Positions 1 through 9,412 of a stretch of DNA of 64,000 nt are shown here, piece after piece. Source of the DNA: Paenibacillus xylanilyticus (GTDB taxonomy: Bacteria; Bacillota; Bacilli; Paenibacillales; Paenibacillaceae); NCBI RefSeq assembly GCF_013359935.1, contig NZ_JABMCB010000169.1:118660-182659 (forward strand), given 5' to 3'. The notes beneath the pieces were generated by a model. That model was not told the origin of the DNA, did not search any database, and saw only the letters and a list, made by a program, of their open reading frames with translations. The translations under genes were made by a program, and so were the position numbers. Every line of letters starts with the position of its first letter. Position 1 is the stretch's first letter.

Positions 1-357
1 CGCCATTTGTTTTTTCACGGAATAGGATTCATTCAAGGCATAGCATAAATAGCAGGGATCCAGAGTCCTATGATCAAAAATGAGCTTCGCAAAGTTCTGG
101 TTGATGATTTTTCCTTGGTTTAAGTCACTTACGATCCCTGCCTTGGAACTCACAAAACTGAAAACAACATCTCCAGTACTGCTCAAATAGCCATCTGTCT
201 GTTTATGATAAAGATTAGCCTGGAAGTCAATAAATGAGCCCTCTAAATCATTTACTAAATCCTCGTATGAATAGGCAACTAAAGTTAGATCATTTTTCTC
301 ATTTCCTCTGGAAAGGTTTTTTCCTATTCTAACCGTTACAACATCTTCAAGCTTCAT
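1..357 (-). CDS. HsdS-like type I restriction specificity subunit, N-terminal part
   Basis: The gene starts at an ATG (355-357) after a GGGTGGG ribosome site and runs off the left edge, so 119 codons are visible. The protein begins MKLEDVVTVRIGKNLSRG and contains GDVVFSFVSSKAGIVS followed by NQNFAKL and YLCYALNES. That is the layout of a target-recognition domain of a type I restriction-modification S subunit, where the S subunit gives the enzyme complex its DNA sequence specificity. No hsdM or hsdR partner is in the window. The call is from family resemblance only; an orphan or degenerate specificity gene on the mobile backbone is possible. Confidence 0.5.
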   Translation of the reverse strand, partial: MKLEDVVTVRIGKNLSRGNEKNDLTLVAYSYEDLVNDLEGSFIDFQANLYHKQTDGYLSSTGDVVFSFVSSKAGIVSDLNQGKIINQNFAKLIFDHRTLDPCYLCYALNESYSVKKQMA

Positions 358-688
358 ATCCCACCCTCATCCTAAAAAAGTATTTCTTTAGAATTACTAT
401 ACGTCGACGATTTAAATCATAATGCTCTAATAGCATTTCGTCAATAATTTTATGTAATTTTCAAGAATTACTTAATTAACCAACGATGTTATTACTGAAG
501 ATCTTTAAATTTTCAATAGAGTAGCGGACAACATTAAGGCAATAATACCGTAAACTTATTTACGTTAACTACGCACCTTACGTTTAGCTAGATTTTGTAA
601 CTGGCTTGGTTGACACCACTTTCTATAGTCTGTAAAGGTATAACTTTAATGATCCTAGGTACGATGTATTTTGTATCCTTGTTTATAT
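358..688. other. Intergenic stretch, no gene seen
   Basis: This AT-rich stretch has no open frame with a plausible ribosome site on either strand. It holds the upstream region of the HsdS-like gene and nothing else I can name. Confidence 0.4.
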
Positions 689-721
689 AAAAAAGGTTAC
701 TTGTTTTAAGCAAGTAACCTT
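689..721 (-). terminator. Rho-independent terminator
   Basis: Arms AAGGTTACTTG (693-703) and CAAGTAACCTT (711-721) pair perfectly around a 7-nt loop. On the minus strand the stem is followed by TTTT, placing it downstream of the small membrane protein gene at 844. Confidence 0.75.
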
Positions 722-843
722 AGTAAAAGTCTATTTCAATATCTACTTAGATATTGTCATGCCATCAGCCATAAATTTAAGTAATATGTTACTCTCGGCG
801 TCTTGGCCACTTCACCAATTTGTGTTAGATCTGTTCCATTCTT

Positions 844-1164
844 TTATTGATTTGATTTATACCTAAAGTAAGTTTCTGTGTCCTGTTTATCCCAGTTATT
901 ATCACCATCCCCATCCCAATCATTTGGAAGAGGTTTGCTTGATACACCACTACACGCTTTTAAAAGTACTAAAATAACTATCGCTACCCCAATCCAATTT
1001 AGGAAACGACTTGACCCCTTCCAATAATGCTCCCTTTGACTTCTCTTGTACTCCCTTTGATATTCTCTTTGGCTTTGCTTGAATTCTCTTTGATACTCAC
1101 GTTCCTTGTCTTCCTGTTCCCATCTTTTAAGAAGGTTGTCTTTATCGTTATCAATATCGTTCAA
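844..1164 (-). CDS. Small membrane-anchored protein with charged coiled-coil head
   Basis: I do not recognise a family. The first half is a Gln/Arg/Glu-rich segment with YQRE/SQRE repeats that should form a helix or coiled coil. It is followed by one hydrophobic span (WIGVAIVILVLLKAC) and an acidic DWDGDGDNNWD tail that looks like a Ca-binding type loop. I place the start at a TTG (1162-1164), six bases after GGAGGAG; an upstream in-frame TTG overlaps that ribosome site and is less likely. It gives 106 residues. It is monocistronic, with a terminator about 120 bp downstream. The function is unknown. Confidence 0.6.
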   Translation of the reverse strand: MNDIDNDKDNLLKRWEQEDKEREYQREFKQSQREYQREYKRSQREHYWKGSSRFLNWIGVAIVILVLLKACSGVSSKPLPNDWDGDGDNNWDKQDTETYFRYKSNQ

Positions 1165-1206
1165 TCCTATCTCCTCCAAACAAATTTATGCAATGTGGCA
1201 AGCAGT

Positions 1207-1281
1207 TCAACCATACTCACAACTGTGCCAAGGTTTATTTTTTAGTCCGCAAGGATATGCTCCTGCAATTACGTATCGCAT
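1207..1281 (-). CDS. Possible 24-residue Cys-containing micro-ORF
   Basis: An ATG follows AAGGAG with 5-nt spacing and opens a 24-codon frame containing AYPCGL and HSCEYG. The frame stays open upstream of the ATG for several codons, so this may instead be the tail of a decayed larger gene. There is no recognisable family, and I list it because of the good ribosome site. Confidence 0.25.
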   Translation of the reverse strand: MRYVIAGAYPCGLKNKPWHSCEYG

Positions 1282-1491
1282 TAAATCTCCTTCTTCTATG
1301 TATCGGTATTTCAACCTAAAGAAGTAGTATTTTATGAGTATTCATGAATAGACGATTTGTTTTCAAAATGTATGTATACATATACGTTTACGTTTACATT
1401 TATATTTTAAAACCCTTAATGGAACTTATAATGACTACAACGAAATTCGTCTATTGTCTACACTTCTAAGTAAGAGGAGTAGATAACTTAT

Positions 1492-1824
1492 ATTAATCAA
1501 ACAATTGCTGAACAAATTGGTGCTATCGTAAAAATCTTACGAATTGAAAGGGGATTGGATTAACCCTGCAATCTCTAGCAGATGAAATAGGCTCATCCTT
1601 CAGCTTTGTTGACAGAGTTGAGCGCGGTGAAAGTAACATCACAATTGAGACAATCACGAAAAATTGCAACCTCCCTTAATATTGACTTTTTTGAACTTTT
1701 TAGTTTAGGCAAAAGACAGGATAACGAGGATATTGTGGCAATCCATGCTTTACTCTTAAAAAGAAGCGAAAAAGAACAACGTAAAGCGCTCAATATTTTG
1801 AAAGAAGTATTCGACGAAGTATAA
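1492..1824 (+). pseudogene. Frameshifted XRE-family repressor
   Basis: Three frames together read as one XRE helix-turn-helix protein. The pieces are AEQIGAIVKILRIERG, then LQSLADEIGSSFSFVDRVERG, then IATSLNIDFFELFSLGK and a helical tail. The first break is an exact 5-nt tandem duplication, GGATT at 1552-1556 and 1557-1561. The second is one extra A in the run near 1661-1665. Repairing both gives a continuous protein of about 110 residues. The initiation codon is unclear (ATT at 1492 after AAGAGGAG). It resembles the other XRE regulators in the window and was probably an element repressor. Confidence 0.75.
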
Positions 1825-1892
1825 GCACTGTAGAAGTTCTTAACCTGGCCTTGTAATATTTCATAAGCTGCCGGTTCATTCTAGAACTATCT

Positions 1893-1940
1893 ACAAAAAC
1901 AAGAATGACCCATTGATCCATAGTGGCCATTCTTGTTTAT
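1893..1940 (-). terminator. Terminator after TcaA-like gene
   Basis: Arms AAACAAGAATG (1897-1907) and CATTCTTGTTT (1928-1938) form an 11-bp stem. On the minus strand the stem runs into a T-rich tail, just past the stop of the gene at 1961. Confidence 0.65.
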
Positions 1941-1960
1941 GAGTACTGAAGAACGTAGCT

Positions 1961-3224
1961 CTATTTTTCTGCACTTGTTATAACATATTTGCTCTCTTCA
2001 TTTTGATTTGGAATACTTACGAAAGAGCCTAAGTTTGCCTCATCAATACTCCATGTTTGTTTTTCTTCATCATATAAAGCTTTCAAGGAAAGAGAATAAA
2101 CATACTCCTTCTCCCTATGATAATCGGTTTTCAGCCTATTTAATCGTATAATTCCGTCCAGTTGCATGATTGGATTACCCTCTTTATCGGTGGTGATTTT
2201 TTTGGTTTCCTTATTGAAATAGGTTTTGATCAAGTTGTAGGAGTAGTTACCGAACATAGAAGGTTGATAAGCATTAACTTGTTTAGCCTTGTATTTGTCT
2301 GTGGCACTTTTAAAAGGCTCAACACTCTTCTTGACGCTTGCTTGAGCGTATTCCTCCGCAAAGCCAAGGAACAGCTTATTAGCGAATTCTTCATCAGGTA
2401 TAAAGTAGATGTGTGATCCACTACCAAGCGTATAATATGCTTTATCGTAATTTGAACTTATTGTTTCGCCCCAAGGAAATTGCGCTGAAAGCTGTATTTC
2501 TTTCGAGTCTGCTTCCTCAATAGGCCCAAATTCCACCGATTTAGGGTCACCAATACGAATTCCTGTCCCTTCACCTTTGAATATAATTTCTGCGCCTTTT
2601 AATTCATTTGACAAGTCCAGCACAAACCCTGTTAGATCAAACGATAGCTCCCTGTTCGCCTTATCCCCGGCTGTTATTAATTTTTCATCTGTAATATTTG
2701 TCCATGCAGAGGTCTTGATCGCTTCAACCTCATAACCTCCTGCTAAGAGTGGTTTCTGCAAATCTTCTCGCTTTACCTTCTTCCCATTGAGCTTTAGCGT
2801 CACATCCTCATCAACATCTTTAAGAGTGATATAGGTTTCTTTAGGCACCAACACGTAATTATTAAAGATAAGTAACGTTTTTCCTGACTTTTCTACACTA
2901 AACGGAAAGTCTCCACTTACGCGCATTTCTTTAACGCTATTTGCTACATCAGCATTCTCCTTATCCAATAGTTGCATCGTCAATTCCTTGTTGTCTGTAG
3001 CTGTTTTCAAGAAAAATTGTGCCGAATCTCATCGGGTAGGTTTTTATTTCATCAGGCATTACTGATATGAGTAATTCAATATCATTACTATCAATCGCCC
3101 CGCTAATCTTTTCTAAAACACCTTCTCTTGAGCTGCTTTTATTCACTACAATTAATCCAGCGATCACAAGCAAAACGATAACACCGAGGCTCACAAACAA
3201 CCATTTTTTTCGTTTGAACATCAT
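1961..3224 (-). pseudogene. TcaA/YvbJ-like membrane protein, frameshifted
   Basis: Two overlapping frames make one protein. The 5' part (2961-3224) is a signal-anchor (WLFVSLGVIVLLVIAGLIVV) followed by IDSNDIELLISVMPDEIKTYP. The 3' part continues with DSAQFFLKTATDNKEL and then a long extracellular beta-rich region. The arrangement of short cytoplasmic start, one membrane span, helical pair and repeated Ig-like domains is that of TcaA/YvbJ proteins, which are linked to cell-wall antibiotic response in Staphylococcus and Bacillus. The join lies around 3020-3045 and needs a single-base shift. It is the last gene of the conjugation operon. It may be genuinely broken or reflect a sequencing error. 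The 3' fragment alone would need a TTG start with no good ribosome site. Confidence 0.55.
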
Positions 3225-3235
3225 CTATTCCCCCT

Positions 3236-3273
3236 CAAAATAAAGGGCTGAATACGATCATTCAGCCCCTTCA
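3236..3273 (-). terminator. Terminator after DUF4315 gene
   Basis: AAAGGGCTGAAT and ATTCAGCCC form a strong stem around a short loop. The minus strand continues into TTTATTTT, ending transcripts from the DUF4315 gene ahead of the TcaA-like gene. Confidence 0.65.
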
Positions 3274-3279
3274 ATATAT

Positions 3280-3564
3280 TTATATTTGCCCTGAGTCTCC
3301 ATCCTCACTAGATGCCTCTCCAGCATCAGGAAACTTCTTCAAATGATTAAACTTCCCTTGTTGTATTTCCTTGATTACATCATTCAGATTTATGCCGTGG
3401 TTACTCAAAACCACTATGCTATCCTCTATATTTCTTACTTTTTGTTGATGCTCAACCTCTTTGATCTGTTTAGCTACCTTCCGTAAGTCATCCTCAATTT
3501 TCTCCTTTTTCTTTTTTAATGCCTCTTCTTTCTCCATCAGTTTTAGCAATTTGTCCTCCACCAA
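3280..3564 (-). CDS. DUF4315 family protein of conjugative elements
   Basis: The 94-residue protein is almost entirely a Lys/Glu-rich coiled coil (residues about 1-50), followed by a short globular end with HGINLNDVIKEIQQGKF. Proteins of this size and pattern (DUF4315) are found between the CD1107-type and NlpC/P60 genes of Tn1549-like and clostridial conjugative transposons, and it occupies that place here. Its role is not known; a structural or scaffolding job in the transfer machine is an inference from position. The reading frame begins at an ATG after GGAGG. Confidence 0.7.
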   Translation of the reverse strand: MVEDKLLKLMEKEEALKKKKEKIEDDLRKVAKQIKEVEHQQKVRNIEDSIVVLSNHGINLNDVIKEIQQGKFNHLKKFPDAGEASSEDGDSGQI

Positions 3565-3585
3565 AAGACCTCCTTCAATACATCT

Positions 3586-4383
3586 TTAACAATCATAGTA
3601 ATCGTGCTTGTAACTAATCTTTTTATATAGGAACACCATCAGTGCCAACACAGCAATAACAGTGAATCCAATAATAATTTTCAGTGTTTGGGCTTCTATA
3701 GTAAACTTCTGCCGCTGAGTTTTTTCAACAGGTTTAACAGGAGGCACCTCACTTGAAGTATCATCTATGGAATTATTAACGCCGTAATCTGTATTGGTGT
3801 CCTGATTCCTGCTCGATTCCGTACCATTTAGCATTTTCTCGATGCTTTCCTCTGTAGGTTCCAGATTTGTATTAGGTTCTACTTGCTCAGCCGTTGGCTT
3901 TAGAGAAAGGTGTATTTTGAACTCATTCGTGTTGTCATCCTTAACAATCACCTTCTCTGATGATTCAATGTCATAATCCGTAGCGTTTTCACCAACTACA
4001 TTAATAAAATCAACTTTGTAACTACCTGGCTTCACATCTTCTTTAAATACATAGCCATTCAGTTTGTCCAACCGTGCCATTACATTTTCTTTGTCTGTAG
4101 AGGTGAAATTAATAAGGATCGTTTTATCAAAGTCTGTAGGTACAACAGCGCTTATTTGAAGGCCATTCCCCACATTAGAATCTGCAACTGGTTGCTTCGG
4201 CTTATTAGATGGTTTGGAAGTTGTTCCTTCTATAGCTTTCTTCTGTTCAGATTTATTTGTTTGGTTTTCCGTCTTCGACAAAGGCGGCATTTTAGTAGGT
4301 TCCGCCGCTAAGGCAGAACCAGCAGACATTGTAAAAAAAACTGCAGTAACGATCGACAAACAAGAAGCTAAACGCCTTCGCAC
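3586..4383 (-). CDS. CD1107/DUF4366-like exported membrane protein of the transfer module
   Basis: A signal peptide (MRRRLASCLSIVTAVFFTMSAG, cleavage near SALA-AEP) leads into a Pro/Lys/Thr-rich linker. A compact beta domain follows at about residues 75-150 (VVPTDFDKTILINFTS...), then an acidic linker and a C-terminal membrane span (IIIGFTVIAVLALMVFLY). This order is typical of the CD1107/DUF4366 mobile-element family of Gram-positive conjugation systems. It sits 9 bp downstream of the NlpC/P60 hydrolase gene and 22 bp upstream of DUF4315, so the three are co-transcribed. It probably displays a domain across the wall next to the secretion channel. The role is inferred. Confidence 0.7.
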   Translation of the reverse strand: MRRRLASCLSIVTAVFFTMSAGSALAAEPTKMPPLSKTENQTNKSEQKKAIEGTTSKPSNKPKQPVADSNVGNGLQISAVVPTDFDKTILINFTSTDKENVMARLDKLNGYVFKEDVKPGSYKVDFINVVGENATDYDIESSEKVIVKDDNTNEFKIHLSLKPTAEQVEPNTNLEPTEESIEKMLNGTESSRNQDTNTDYGVNNSIDDTSSEVPPVKPVEKTQRQKFTIEAQTLKIIIGFTVIAVLALMVFLYKKISYKHDYYDC

Positions 4384-4391
4384 ATATTCAC

Positions 4392-6566
4392 CTACTTTCC
4401 TGAAAATAATAATGGTCTTCGCGGATATTTAAAGCCTTTATAACTATTTACAATAACCCCTGATCCTCCCTCACAATGGACATATACAGCCTTACCTTTA
4501 CTGTCTCTACCAATGAAAATACCGATATGATTCACACCACCCTGTCCTGGTATGTTCTTAAATACCAAGTCTCCGGGTATGAGGTCACTTTCCTTGATCG
4601 CATAGGTTTGACCCCACTGATAAGATGTACCGCCGGCAGAAAATGAACTTCCAAGCCCAGCTGTCTTAAAGGCCCAATCTATAAAACCACTACAATCCAT
4701 CCCATAAGGCTGATATGTCCCAGTTTTTTTACTTCCGGGTGCAGTTACTTTAACTGGAGTTCCCCACTTATCGTTCCAACCAGGTGCGCTTTTCCCTCCC
4801 CAGAAATAACCTACCTTGCCTTCCAATGTTAGAGCAGTTTCAATTAGCTTTTTCCTAGCCTCGCTTACATCACCAGTAAATTCAGGCGGCGGATAGTTTC
4901 CGGGTATTCCCGGTGTTCCTCCTCCGGGTAACTCTTGAGCCAAATCAGGAAACTGTTCTTGTATTGCTCCCGAGGTTACAAATCGTCTAGCCCACTCTTG
5001 TTGTTCTTCGTCAAACCCAATTTTTAAGAAAATATCCTCCATATCATACGTGTAAATCTCAATTATCAGTCGCACTTTAGTTACTGTGTGACAGTCCCTA
5101 TTCCCTTCGCTGTCCGTAGAACATTCTCGTTCTGTATAAGTTTCTGTCTTTGTTTCTATCTCATTAAATTTCCCGTAGATTTCCTCCATGAATTCTTTTT
5201 GCTCATCTGTGAATTCCAGATCTTGTTCGAATTGAACTGCAAGTATCGCAAACATTTCAACCCAACTAGCATGAGCAAAACCATCTTCATTCATATAGTC
5301 AGTTCGAATATCATCATAGCCGTTACTACTTTGAAGGCGACTTACCTCTTCTTGGAATTCATTATCAAGCCTTTCAACAACACTCTTGTATTCTCTAGCA
5401 TTGTCTTCATCGGTCATAAAAAACGAGCCAGCTGATGATGCGGTAGTCCCTCCCAAACCGTTTGTTAACATCATCAGGAAAAACATCACGGCCGCCGCTG
5501 CCGCTCCTACAATCCAAACCTTTGGATTGGCCGCTACAGCCGCTATCATCTTTTTACCAACCTGTTGAGCAGCGAGTTTTAAATAGGAAGCGGCAGAAGT
5601 AGCAGCCTTCCTCATTCCTGTTTTAAGGCCAAGAGATGCATACCGCCCTTTGGGTACAAACTTACTGCTTAGTGTCTTGATCTTGTTAACACTGTTGCTA
5701 GAGCCGACTTTAGAAGCAATGTTACCCTTTACTTTTCGATGTGCTGAGACAGTTGGCACACGATAGCGGCGATTTTTTATATAATGGTTGGCCTGTTTAA
5801 TCCGATCTGTTGATTTTTTAACATTCTTATAGGCATTTTTGGTTTTCCTTACTGTATCCCTCGGAAGTTCCAAGGACTTAACAATGTCATGCGATTCTTC
5901 ATGATCATAAGGGTCTACTGACCTTCCAAGCTGTCTCACAACCTTTTTAGCAGTAGTTTTTATCTTATCCTTGCTTTGTCTTGCAATATGCTTACGAAGG
6001 GCAGCCTTCATCCCTTTGCTGCTACTTATAGGATCTACAGGGGTCTTTCTAGTAAGCTTCGCTTTCTTATTAATACCACGCTTAACATATACTTTTCTGG
6101 CAGTAGTCTTTATCCTTCTGTTCTGGCTTTCACTTAAAATGTGTCTACGTATTGCGCCTTTCATCCCTCCGTCACTACTGGGAGAATGAACAGCTGTTTT
6201 CTGGTTAATCTTCACCTGATTAGTGAGGCCACGCTTAACATGTGTGTTTCTGACGGTGGTCTTTGTCTTTGCCTTTTCCTTCTGCCTTTCCTTTGAATGT
6301 GTTGTTGCCTTTCGATCAAACTTTATACGGTTATTAGTAAGACCACGCCTAACATGTTTATTTCTCGCATTGGTCTTTACCTCTTCCATATGGCCTTCCC
6401 ATGAAACATGGTTGCGAGCGCTGGTTTGCAACCCTCCGGGACTGCTGGAAGAATGAACCGTTGTCTTTCGATTAACCTTCACTCGGTTGCTGAGAGTGCG
6501 CTTGGCATATACATGCCTGACAGTGGTTTTAGGTGAGGCTTGGGTACGTATGTTATTTGTCCTCAT
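4392..6566 (-). CDS. NlpC/P60 cell-wall hydrolase of the type IV secretion system (PrgK/CwlT-like)
   Basis: The protein has 724 residues. The first third is very basic and built of about four imperfect units of roughly 50 residues sharing KTTVR.VYVKRGLTN..KINRKT and SSPGGMK. One membrane span follows (VWIVGAAAAAVMFFLMML, near 345-365), then a helical region, and a C-terminal NlpC/P60 domain with Cys in MDCSGF, His in NHIGIFIG and a further His in VYVHCEGG. Such enzymes open peptidoglycan locally so the conjugation channel can cross the wall. The start overlaps the VirB4 stop by 4 bp. The N-terminal basic repeats are long for this family and may be cytoplasmic. I do not see a separate lysozyme-type domain. 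Confidence 0.85.
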   Translation of the reverse strand: MRTNNIRTQASPKTTVRHVYAKRTLSNRVKVNRKTTVHSSSSPGGLQTSARNHVSWEGHMEEVKTNARNKHVRRGLTNNRIKFDRKATTHSKERQKEKAKTKTTVRNTHVKRGLTNQVKINQKTAVHSPSSDGGMKGAIRRHILSESQNRRIKTTARKVYVKRGINKKAKLTRKTPVDPISSSKGMKAALRKHIARQSKDKIKTTAKKVVRQLGRSVDPYDHEESHDIVKSLELPRDTVRKTKNAYKNVKKSTDRIKQANHYIKNRRYRVPTVSAHRKVKGNIASKVGSSNSVNKIKTLSSKFVPKGRYASLGLKTGMRKAATSAASYLKLAAQQVGKKMIAAVAANPKVWIVGAAAAAVMFFLMMLTNGLGGTTASSAGSFFMTDEDNAREYKSVVERLDNEFQEEVSRLQSSNGYDDIRTDYMNEDGFAHASWVEMFAILAVQFEQDLEFTDEQKEFMEEIYGKFNEIETKTETYTERECSTDSEGNRDCHTVTKVRLIIEIYTYDMEDIFLKIGFDEEQQEWARRFVTSGAIQEQFPDLAQELPGGGTPGIPGNYPPPEFTGDVSEARKKLIETALTLEGKVGYFWGGKSAPGWNDKWGTPVKVTAPGSKKTGTYQPYGMDCSGFIDWAFKTAGLGSSFSAGGTSYQWGQTYAIKESDLIPGDLVFKNIPGQGGVNHIGIFIGRDSKGKAVYVHCEGGSGVIVNSYKGFKYPRRPLLFSGK

Positions 6567-8932
6567 GCTGTATGGATCTCCAGATCAGCTTCCCGAACTT
6601 CATCAACCTTGGTTGTCATCATTTTGTACAACTGTGTATCCCTCGGGAACTCATCGTGGAATGGCACAATCCCCTTTCCTTCACCGTTACCAATAAACAT
6701 TAGTCCCTGACCACTGTCTGAGTTGGTCACATAGCTAAGTTGTGTCTCCGATATGTCCAACAAAGTTGCCAATTCGCGGCGATCCGATTTAGCTTGATTG
6801 AGCATCATTAGGAACATAGAGTTAGAGAGCATCGTCCGCGCAAGGTCTGATTTGAGCAAGTCCTCGACGTTTTGGGTAATTCCTGTTGGAATCCCACCCC
6901 ATTTTCTGGCTCGTTTGTACAGCTCGTATAAAAAGGCTGCTGAATACTCATTAGCAAATAGCAAGTATATTTCATCAATATAAATCCAGGTCCGCTTACC
7001 CTTGCCGCGGTTTAGTGTGATCCGGTTCCAAATTTGGTCAAGCACTATGAGCATTCCCATTGTCTTGAGTTGTTTGCCTAAATCCTTAATATCAAAGCAT
7101 ACAAGTCGGTTATCAATATTGATGTTCGTTTTATTAGCGAATACGGACAAATTCCCCTTAACATATAACTCAAGCGCTGTAGCAATTTCGATAGCTTCCG
7201 GGTCTTCTTGAAGCTTAAGCTGTTCATAGAAATCAATTAATGTCGGTATGTCCTCTTTAGAGAACGTTTGTAGATACTGGTGATATGTGAGCTTCAAACA
7301 ACGGTCTATAATGGATTTCTCTCTTGGTGTAAGACCATATCTTCCCCCGACTATTACCTCGCATAGAGAGAGTACAAAATCAGATTTAAGCATCAGTGGA
7401 TCATCATCATCTGCATAGTCCATTGTCATATCCAAAGGATTGATATAGTTTTTCGATCCAGCCGAAATGTGAATAACTTCCCCTTTGAAATTGTTCACTA
7501 GCCTTGTGTATTCACGCTCAGGGTCGATAATGATTACATCATCCTCTGTGTTAAGAAGGACGTTAACCATTTCTCTTTTTGCAGCAAAGGATTTACCTGA
7601 TCCCGGCGTTCCCAATATAAATCCATTCGGTGTATCCAGCGTTAACCTGTTAAACATAATAAGCTTTCGTGATACTGCATTCAGCCCATAATACATCCCA
7701 CCCTCTTGGAACAACTCCTGATTCGTAAACGGCATAAAAATAGCTGTACTTTCCGTTGTTAGAGTACGTGATATCTTAAGCAGGTTTAGCCCAAATGGTA
7801 AACATGAATTCAAAGCATCTTCTTGCTGATAATGTAATGTTCCAGTTTGACAAAGAAACTTACTGCTAATGGATGAAATCTCTTTGGTGTCTTTATTCAA
7901 GCCCTCAAGAGTATCCGAAAAGTGAACCACAATAATGTTTGTAAGGAACATTTTTTGATTCTTATTAATCAAATCATCCAAAAGTTCATTTGCCTCGGTA
8001 AGCGAGTGTTTTAGTTCGTGAGGTATAAAAGCTTCGAGATAGCCGTTTTTAAGGCTTCGCTTTTGATACTCAATCTTATTGGCCTCCATGCCTGTAATTT
8101 GCTTCTTAACGATCCTGAGAGCCTTATAAGAGTCCACAGACTTGATGTTCATAGTCGTAATCAGATTAAAGGTGAAGTCTGTAATTTCACTTAGAAACTT
8201 GTCGTTTAGAAACGTTGGTAAGTCTTTGATGTATATAGCTCTTGCGTATTTATCGCCTATTATCATATGATCCCGCTTAAAGGTAAGAGCATCCGCAGCA
8301 ATAAGGTCTTTGGTGATAAGTCCTTTCCTTTTATGTTCTTTAGGATCATAAGTGAAGTGGCCTTCTTGCCCCATGCGGTAAACATCATGCAGCAGTTCCA
8401 GACGCTCATTAAGGTCTAACCCACTGATAGAGCTACCCATTCTTTTAAATACGGCCTGTGTCTCTCTTTCCATTCGAAGAAACGTATTACGTGCTTCGTC
8501 CATAGAAATAGATTCAATATTAACGGTGATAAATTTTTCTTTCTTTATTTCATTCTTGCCGCCCGAGATTCTGCGTTTCAACATTTGGTTGTATTCTGCA
8601 CGAAACGACTCCATATGGTCGTTCCTTGACTTAATCATTACTCTCCCCTCAAAATCATTTTTGTTAAAACTTTTGTTGATTGTAGTTACTTGGAGATTAA
8701 CAGTGTCATCAAAGAAATTTAAAAACTCGCAGTATTTAGAGAACACTTCTTCTTGATCATCTTGCTTACTAACCTGATAATTGATATCTACATAGGAGAA
8801 GGTTTTAGAGTACCGATCTTTACCATGCTTCAAAATCCCATCCTCAGTAGCTGCGGAATATGGTATAGATTGTTGACTTGATTTAGGAATTCTTGCTTTC
8901 TTTTTTGCGCTTTTTTTGTTTAGGAACAGCAC
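6563..8932 (-). CDS. virB4: VirB4-family conjugation ATPase
   Basis: This 789-residue cytoplasmic ATPase powers assembly and substrate transfer of the type IV secretion channel. Walker A is GTPGSGKSFAAKRE (near residue 433) and Walker B is WIYIDEIYLLF. The LARTMLSNS and QAKSDRRELATLL segments are typical of TraE/VirB4/PrgJ proteins. It starts at GTG (8930-8932) seven bases after AAGGAGGGG, inside the end of the PrgI gene (50-bp overlap), which implies translational coupling. The order PrgI, VirB4, wall hydrolase matches pCF10-, Tn1549- and clostridial CTn-type modules. Confidence 0.93.
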   Translation of the reverse strand: MLFLNKKSAKKKARIPKSSQQSIPYSAATEDGILKHGKDRYSKTFSYVDINYQVSKQDDQEEVFSKYCEFLNFFDDTVNLQVTTINKSFNKNDFEGRVMIKSRNDHMESFRAEYNQMLKRRISGGKNEIKKEKFITVNIESISMDEARNTFLRMERETQAVFKRMGSSISGLDLNERLELLHDVYRMGQEGHFTYDPKEHKRKGLITKDLIAADALTFKRDHMIIGDKYARAIYIKDLPTFLNDKFLSEITDFTFNLITTMNIKSVDSYKALRIVKKQITGMEANKIEYQKRSLKNGYLEAFIPHELKHSLTEANELLDDLINKNQKMFLTNIIVVHFSDTLEGLNKDTKEISSISSKFLCQTGTLHYQQEDALNSCLPFGLNLLKISRTLTTESTAIFMPFTNQELFQEGGMYYGLNAVSRKLIMFNRLTLDTPNGFILGTPGSGKSFAAKREMVNVLLNTEDDVIIIDPEREYTRLVNNFKGEVIHISAGSKNYINPLDMTMDYADDDDPLMLKSDFVLSLCEVIVGGRYGLTPREKSIIDRCLKLTYHQYLQTFSKEDIPTLIDFYEQLKLQEDPEAIEIATALELYVKGNLSVFANKTNINIDNRLVCFDIKDLGKQLKTMGMLIVLDQIWNRITLNRGKGKRTWIYIDEIYLLFANEYSAAFLYELYKRARKWGGIPTGITQNVEDLLKSDLARTMLSNSMFLMMLNQAKSDRRELATLLDISETQLSYVTNSDSGQGLMFIGNGEGKGIVPFHDEFPRDTQLYKMMTTKVDEVREADLEIHTA

Positions 8933-9278
8933 GTTTATTCCCCTCCTTTTTGTTTTCTGTTGTAAGCAGTTCGAACATATTAAAAGTGATATATTTTCTC
9001 TTCTGCGGATAAACGAATTCCTGTTGAATCACAGATTTTATAAATTGTTCAAAGGTCATTCCGTTATAGTTAAAATATCCGATTAAGAATAATGGCATCG
9101 CAACGAATATAACCACCCAGCTTGCCGCATCAGCTCCGATAATGTCTCTGCCGAACCAGTACAGCGGAACGTTAACTATAACGGCTATTAAGGTACAGAT
9201 TAACTGCCTGAGTGTCAGACCAAAGAACAGTTTCTCTTTGTACGTTCTAATCTCTTTTGGAATCCTTATTTCAATCAT
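8883..9278 (-). CDS. prgI: PrgI-family conjugation membrane protein
   Basis: The 131-residue protein starts MIEIRIPKEIRTYKEKLFFGLTLRQ, the PrgI family opening, and has two adjacent hydrophobic spans (LICTLIAVIVNVPLYWFG and SWVVIFVAMPLFLIGYF). The tail is very basic (KRKKESKNS) and overlaps the start of VirB4. PrgI is the VirB3-like inner-membrane partner of VirB4. The start ATG follows GGAGG. Confidence 0.88.
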   Translation of the reverse strand: MIEIRIPKEIRTYKEKLFFGLTLRQLICTLIAVIVNVPLYWFGRDIIGADAASWVVIFVAMPLFLIGYFNYNGMTFEQFIKSVIQQEFVYPQKRKYITFNMFELLTTENKKEGNKRAVPKQKKRKKESKNS

Positions 9279-9412
9279 AGTACCTCCACTAAGATTTGAT
9301 CATTTCAGACTACTCACTTATTTCCAGCAAGTTCAAATGAGATGATGAATGTACGCAAAATAATGAAGTATTCCTGGGACTGATGAGCCGGCTTGATTGT
9401 GTACACTCAAAA

